Positions 14,564 to 18,055 of a DNA stretch of 18,055 bases are shown here, in pieces. Below the pieces are notes generated by a model. It ran no database searches and was not told the DNA's origin. It saw only the letters and a program-made list of their open reading frames with translations. How positions within the stretch are numbered: the first letter of the stretch is position 1; each line of letters starts with the position of its first letter. The stretch is from Nitrospirota bacterium (lineage in GTDB: Bacteria; Nitrospirota; Thermodesulfovibrionia; Thermodesulfovibrionales; SM23-35), in contig JAOUJR010000005.1 in assembly GCA_029883145.1 (NCBI GenBank), positions 1-18,055 on the forward strand, in the 5' to 3' direction. Position numbers and translations under genes: made by a program.

Positions 14564-15394
14564 ATGGAAGATGAAATGAGCAGGGGTATCAAGCAGGAGG
14601 TATATGATATTGTGGTGGGTTCAAACCACAAGCTCACACCTGTCGACGTAGAGAAAACGGTTGCTGCTGAAACAGGAGCGGACAGGAAAGTGATAAAAGC
14701 TGCTATCAAAGAACTTGTCTGCGAAGGGGTACTTCAATACAGCTTTTCAGGTACCAGCTTTCTCGAGATTTCTAAGGACAAACCATTTCGAGTTTCCGAG
14801 AGAATCGTGATTAAGCCTCCTGATAAAACGCATATTTCTGATGGAAATGATATCGTCATTGATATAATGTCCGGTGCAGCCTTTGGAGATGGAGGTCATC
14901 CCAGTACTTATCTTGTTTTGAGAGTGTTAGATACTATGTTCTCAAATCCAAATTACATAGAAGGTCTGGCTCTCTCAAATGCACTTGATGTTGGAACCGG
15001 AACAGGGATACTGGCTATAGCCGCAGCCAGGCTTGGGATGAATAACGTTGTAGGGATCGACATCGATCCTATTGCCTTGTTTGAGGCAGAACGTAATGTA
15101 AGGATTAATAATCTTACAGAGAAAATAACCATTTGCAACATCCCATTAGAGGAGATAACGTCTTCCTTTTCACTGATTATGGCCAACATTGGCGGTCAAA
15201 CCCTGGAGATGCTCCATTCATTTTTGGTGAAAAGAATAGAGGAAGGGGGTATGCTTGTTCTCTCAGGTTTCAAAACAGATGGACATATGAATCTATTGAA
15301 TACTTACTTGCAAAGCGGACTCATACTTATCCGACGGGATGAAGAGCGCAACTGGGCATGCCTCGTTTTGAGTAAACCCCGTACCTCACTCTAA
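14564..15394 (+). CDS. PrmA-like SAM-dependent methyltransferase with N-terminal helical domain
   Basis: The C-terminal part (about residues 95-276) is a class I methyltransferase of ribosomal protein L11 methyltransferase type: GAAFGDGGHPST corresponds to the PrmA GxAFGTGxHxTT motif, ALDVGTGTGILAIAAARLG is SAM motif I, VVGIDIDPIAL is motif II, and LIMANIGGQTLEML is motif IV. The N-terminal 70 residues (DIVVGSNHKLTPVDVEKTV through KELVCEGVLQY) look like a winged-helix fold and differ from the usual PrmA N-domain, so the target may not be L11. An ATG at 14576 has a better ribosome site (GGAAG, 5 bases before) and could be the true start, four residues shorter. Confidence 0.85.
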   Translation: MEDEMSRGIKQEVYDIVVGSNHKLTPVDVEKTVAAETGADRKVIKAAIKELVCEGVLQYSFSGTSFLEISKDKPFRVSERIVIKPPDKTHISDGNDIVIDIMSGAAFGDGGHPSTYLVLRVLDTMFSNPNYIEGLALSNALDVGTGTGILAIAAARLGMNNVVGIDIDPIALFEAERNVRINNLTEKITICNIPLEEITSSFSLIMANIGGQTLEMLHSFLVKRIEEGGMLVLSGFKTDGHMNLLNTYLQSGLILIRRDEERNWACLVLSKPRTSL

Positions 15395-15452
15395 AGGAGA
15401 AGTACCATGTGTAATTGAGTCCATTCCTTCGGGCAAGCCCCAATTCGGCTCA

Positions 15453-15482
15453 TTGACAACGTTATCAGTTTTATGTTTTAAT
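15453..15482 (+). promoter_or_regulatory. Promoter of the pyr operon
   Basis: TTGACA (15453-15458) and TTTAAT (15477-15482) are separated by 18 bases. The predicted transcription start, near 15489, falls directly at the 5' edge of the folded pyr leader, which makes the placement coherent. Confidence 0.6.
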
Positions 15483-15488
15483 AATCTT

Positions 15489-15544
15489 GCTTTTAAAAAA
15501 TGGCCCTGCGAGGTCAGAAAGGCAAAGGAGGCAGCGTGAGCTGC
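15489..15544 (+). promoter_or_regulatory. PyrR-binding leader and attenuation switch
   Basis: A hairpin GCCCTG (15503-15508) with CAG and GGC (15515-15517, 15521-15523) carries the hexaloop CGAGGT and a purine bulge AAA, the architecture of PyrR RNA targets; the CTTT/AAAG pair (15490-15493 with 15524-15527) closes it. Next comes a GCAGC/GCTGC hairpin (15531-15544) with a GTGA tetraloop. Its CAGCGTGAG (15532-15540) can alternatively pair over 9 bases, one of them G-U, with CTCATGCTG (15574-15582) in the terminator. So the small hairpin and the antiterminator exclude each other. By analogy, PyrR with UMP would stabilise the first state and stop transcription. Confidence 0.75.
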
Positions 15545-15560
15545 AAAAATTTAGAGAGTT

Positions 15561-15597
15561 AAAAAACCTTCCCCTCATGCTGAGTGGAAGGTTTTTT
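15561..15597 (+). terminator. Rho-independent attenuator terminator of the pyr leader
   Basis: CCTTCC (15567-15572) pairs with GGAAGG (15586-15591), continued inward by CTCA (15574-15577) with TGAG (15581-15584) around a TGC loop, and extended outward by A/T pairs. A run of seven T follows at 15591-15598. It lies 17 bases before pyrR. Confidence 0.85.
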
Positions 15598-15614
15598 TAT
15601 GGGGTATTCATACT

Positions 15615-16157
15615 ATGCCAAAAGAACTCATGAACAAAAAAGATATTGACAGGGCCTTGATGAGGATGGCACATGAAATAATTGAAAAGAACAGGGGAAC
15701 AAAGAAGCTCTGCCTTGTTGGCATCCAGAGAGGTGGAGTACATCTCGCAAAAAGGCTCGCCTTAAAAATAAAGCAGTTCGAAAAAAAGGGTATTCCTGTT
15801 GGCTTACTCGATATTGCACTTTACAGGGATGACCTGAATATAAGAAAGGAGCAGCCTGTTGTGAGGAGGACCGAGGTCCCGTGTGAGATAACAGACTTGA
15901 AGATTGTACTCGTGGATGATGTCCTTTTTACAGGGAGGTCAATAAGAGCGGCAATGGATGCATTGATGGACCTTGGAAGACCTGCGTGCATCCAGCTTGC
16001 AGTTCTGATTGACAGAGGACACCGTGAACTTCCGATAAAGGCTGATTATGTGGGGAAAAATATCCCCACTGCATTAAGTGAGACAGTTCAGGTACAGCTT
16101 GAGGAAGAAGGGTCAGAAGATAAGGTAATACTCGAAAAAATGGCTGGTGAGGAGTAA
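15615..16157 (+). CDS. pyrR: Bifunctional pyr operon attenuator protein / uracil phosphoribosyltransferase
   Basis: PyrR binds the pyr leader RNA in response to uridine nucleotides and may also make UMP from uracil and PRPP. The 180-residue product shows VGIQRGGVHLAKRL (residues 35-48), LLDIALYRDDL (the flexible-loop region), the PRPP-binding IVLVDDVLFTGRSIRAAMDAL (97-117), and LAVLIDRGHRELPIKADYVGKNIPT, all characteristic of PyrR rather than Upp. It lies immediately behind a matching leader and terminator, so autoregulation is likely. pyrB starts 3 bases after its stop. Confidence 0.96.
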   Translation: MPKELMNKKDIDRALMRMAHEIIEKNRGTKKLCLVGIQRGGVHLAKRLALKIKQFEKKGIPVGLLDIALYRDDLNIRKEQPVVRRTEVPCEITDLKIVLVDDVLFTGRSIRAAMDALMDLGRPACIQLAVLIDRGHRELPIKADYVGKNIPTALSETVQVQLEEEGSEDKVILEKMAGEE

Positions 16158-16160
16158 ATT

Positions 16161-17081
16161 ATGTTAAACAGAAAAGATCTTCTCGGCATTAAGGAACTCT
16201 CTGTGGAAGAGATAAACCTCATCCTTGATACAGCCGCAGGGTTCAAAGACGTGCTTGGAAGAGATATTAAAAAGGTTCCTACTCTGCGCGGGAGGACTAC
16301 AGTTAACCTCTTTTTTGAACCATCAACAAGGACAAGGACATCTTTCGAACTTGCAGCAAAAAGGCTGAGTACAGATGTGATAAACTTCTCAGTACCAACA
16401 AGCAGTGTTGTTAAAGGAGAAAGCCTCATTGATACAGCCCTCACTGTTCAAGCCCTCGGTGCTGATTTTATCATCATAAGGCATTCCTCATCAGGGGTAC
16501 CACATCTCCTTGCGAAAAAGCTTGTGGCCTCAGTGATCAATGCAGGGGACGGGACAAATGAGCATCCTACTCAGGCACTCCTCGATGCCTTCACTATAAA
16601 CGAAAAGAAAGGGAAAATAAAAGGACTTAAGATTGCAATTGTTGGAGACATCACTCATAGCAGAGTTGCAAAATCAAATATCTATAGCCTGACAAAGCTG
16701 GGTGCAAGGGTGAGGTTGATTGGTCCCCCAACCTTGATACCAAAAGAGATTGAAGGTATTGGTGTTGATGTTTTTCACGATATGGAGCTCGGCATGAAGG
16801 ACGTGGATGTTGTGATGATGCTCAGGATACAGATGGAGAGGCAGGGCAAGGGGTTTTTCCCGTCCACAGAAGAATATTTTAAGAACTGGGGGCTCACACT
16901 GGAAAGACTTTCCCTTGCAAAGGATGATGTAATTGTCATGCACCCTGGTCCTATGAACCGCGGAATCGAAATTACCTCTGAGATCGCAGATGGCCCAAAA
17001 TCAGTAATCCTTGATCAGGTGACCAACGGCATTGCCGTGAGAATGGCGGTGATGTATCTCCTTTCAGGGGTGAGAAGATGA
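16161..17081 (+). CDS. pyrB: Aspartate carbamoyltransferase, catalytic subunit
   Basis: PyrB condenses carbamoyl phosphate with aspartate, the first committed step of pyrimidine synthesis. The 306-residue product has the carbamoyl-phosphate motif [13 protein letters not shown] (Ser55-Thr60), the [20 protein letters not shown] loop, [52 protein letters not shown] and [18 protein letters not shown] ribosome site sits within the end of pyrR, 6 bases before the ATG. No pyrI regulatory subunit follows; pyrC does, overlapping by 4 bases (ATGA), as in PyrR-controlled operons with a class of ATCase that can associate with dihydroorotase. Confidence 0.97.
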   Translation: MLNRKDLLGIKELSVEEINLILDTAAGFKDVLGRDIKKVPTLRGRTTVNLFFEPSTRTRTSFELAAKRLSTDVINFSVPTSSVVKGESLIDTALTVQALGADFIIIRHSSSGVPHLLAKKLVASVINAGDGTNEHPTQALLDAFTINEKKGKIKGLKIAIVGDITHSRVAKSNIYSLTKLGARVRLIGPPTLIPKEIEGIGVDVFHDMELGMKDVDVVMMLRIQMERQGKGFFPSTEEYFKNWGLTLERLSLAKDDVIVMHPGPMNRGIEITSEIADGPKSVILDQVTNGIAVRMAVMYLLSGVRR

Positions 17082-18055
17082 GAACGGTAATAAAAAGCGG
17101 ACATATTGTCGACCCTTCCCAGAAGATTGATGGAGTTGGTGATATTGTGATTGAAGATGGCAAGATAAAAGAAGTACGAGCAAAGAGCAAAGAGCAAAGA
17201 GCAAAGGGGAGAGACAATCTGACAACGTTCTATGTTCAACGTTCTCCAAGAGATCCTGACCTCCGAACCATTAATGCAGAAGGACTTATTGTCTTCCCGG
17301 GACTTATTGATATGCATGCTCATCTGAGGGAACCTGGTTTCGAATACAAGGAGACAATAAAAACAGGAACGACTGCTGCTGTCAGAGGTGGTTTTACAAC
17401 CGTCTGCTGCATGCCGAACACATACCCTGTGAATGACAATGCAAGTGTCACAGAATTCATTATACGAAGGGCTGCACGTGAAGGCTTATGCACTGTTTAT
17501 CCAATTGGTGCGATAACGAAAGGCCAGAAAGGCGAAGAGCTCGCAGAGATGGGCGCGATGAGGAATGAGGGGTGTATTGCATTTTCTGATGATGGATATC
17601 CTGTGATGAACAGCCTGATGATGAGAAGGTCACTTGAGTATTCAAAGGCATTTGGTCTTCCGATAATTTCTCACTGTGAGGACCTGACACTCTCTGAAGG
17701 TGGGGTAATGAACGAAGGATTATTGTCTGTCACACTCGGACTCAGAGGTATTCCCGCTGAAGCAGAAAAGATAGTAGTGTACAGAGATATTATGTTAGCA
17801 GAACTCACAGGTGGAAGGCTCCACGTTGCTCATGTGTCAACAGAAGGATCTGTAGAATTGATAAGGGATGCAAAGAAGCGGGGAATACATGTCACTGCAG
17901 AGACATGTCCTCATTATTTTAGCCTCACAGAAGATGCGGTGAGAGATTACGATACAAATGCAAAGGTAAATCCTCCATTGCGGACAAATCGGGATATTGA
18001 GGCAATAAAGGAAGGGTTAAAAGACGGCACGATTGATGTGATCGCAACTGACCAT
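17078..18055 (+). CDS. pyrC: Dihydroorotase, truncated by the window end
   Basis: PyrC cyclises carbamoyl aspartate to dihydroorotate. The 326 residues visible run from an ATG overlapping the pyrB stop to the right edge. Motifs are the metal-binding [13 protein letters not shown] (His80, His82), [59 protein letters not shown] and IATDH, whose Asp325 is the catalytic residue. This is a type I (AllB-like) dihydroorotase. Between KIKEV and [12 protein letters not shown] there are about 20-28 extra residues (near 34-62), and the metal and catalytic residues are shifted by about 21 relative to B. subtilis (from memory). The DNA there is made of 7-bp repeats (17178-17243). Confidence 0.95.
   Translation, partial: MRTVIKSGHIVDPSQKIDGVGDIVIEDGKIKEVRAKSKEQRAKGRDNLTTFYVQRSPRDPDLRTINAEGLIVFPGLIDMHAHLREPGFEYKETIKTGTTAAVRGGFTTVCCMPNTYPVNDNASVTEFIIRRAAREGLCTVYPIGAITKGQKGEELAEMGAMRNEGCIAFSDDGYPVMNSLMMRRSLEYSKAFGLPIISHCEDLTLSEGGVMNEGLLSVTLGLRGIPAEAEKIVVYRDIMLAELTGGRLHVAHVSTEGSVELIRDAKKRGIHVTAETCPHYFSLTEDAVRDYDTNAKVNPPLRTNRDIEAIKEGLKDGTIDVIATDH
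17178..17243 (+). repeat. Heptamer-repeat insertion inside pyrC
   Basis: Four exact tandem GAGCAAA units occupy 17178-17205. After 17 other bases, CAACGTT (17223-17229), CTATGTT (17230-17236) and CAACGTT (17237-17243) follow. The order, a GAGCAAA block then a CAACRTT block, is the same as in mnmA. The frame is kept. Confidence 0.85.

Noticed and set aside
15395..15452. Terminator or tRNA between the methyltransferase gene and the pyr promoter
   Set aside because: Only an imperfect palindrome is visible, with no T-run and no cloverleaf.
9780..17243. Heptamer runs as a CRISPR array
   Set aside because: The repeats are 7 bp, contiguous without spacers, and lie inside intact coding sequences.

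Overview
This 18 kb window looks like a chromosomal piece of an AT-leaning anaerobic bacterium, best guess a member of the Nitrospirota (Thermodesulfovibrio-like). The basis is gene content: futalosine-pathway menaquinone genes (mqnE, mqnC), pimelate-activating bioW, a short-type pgi, AtpZ/AtpI-like proteins, and a PyrR-controlled pyr operon. That placement is inference; no rRNA or ribosomal protein gene is present to test it.

Layout. 1-411 (-) is the start of a SurA/PpiC-type lipoprotein, divergent from hemL (553-1836, +), with facing promoters between them. hemL is followed by overlapping atpZ- and atpI-like genes, then pgi (2636-3976). A tandem ACT protein and a small zinc-binding protein follow on the minus strand (4401-5183), then a DUF72 gene overlapping a YycJ-like metallo-hydrolase on plus (5389-7057). 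A decayed zinc-ribbon gene and a tiny ORF lie before aroB and aroK (-, 7463-9223). mnmA (+, 9382-10545) converges on a minus-strand run reading mqnE, mqnC, bioW, lipid-kinase-like gene (14456 down to 10529). A PrmA-like methyltransferase (14564-15394) precedes the pyr operon: promoter, PyrR-type leader, terminator, pyrR, pyrB and a pyrC cut by the window end.

How the genes work together. The window is mostly biosynthetic: tetrapyrrole entry (hemL), shikimate/chorismate (aroB, aroK), menaquinone (mqnE, mqnC; chorismate feeds this route), biotin precursor (bioW), pyrimidines (pyrRBC) and tRNA thiolation (mnmA).

Two things stand out beyond the genes. First, three intergenic copies of one complex folded element (2466-2575 minus, 4003-4130 plus, 8584-8685 plus) share the single-strand cores GAGCGGTTT, CCTCGGAG and CGAGAATGAGCGA. 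Their outer helices vary but stay paired, and the non-Watson-Crick pairs are G-U only when read in one direction, which argues for a structured RNA. Second, four unrelated genes (mnmA, the lipid-kinase-like gene, mqnC, pyrC) each carry an in-frame insertion built from degenerate 7-bp tandem repeats, from two recurring heptamer families. I do not recognise either system as described for this lineage.
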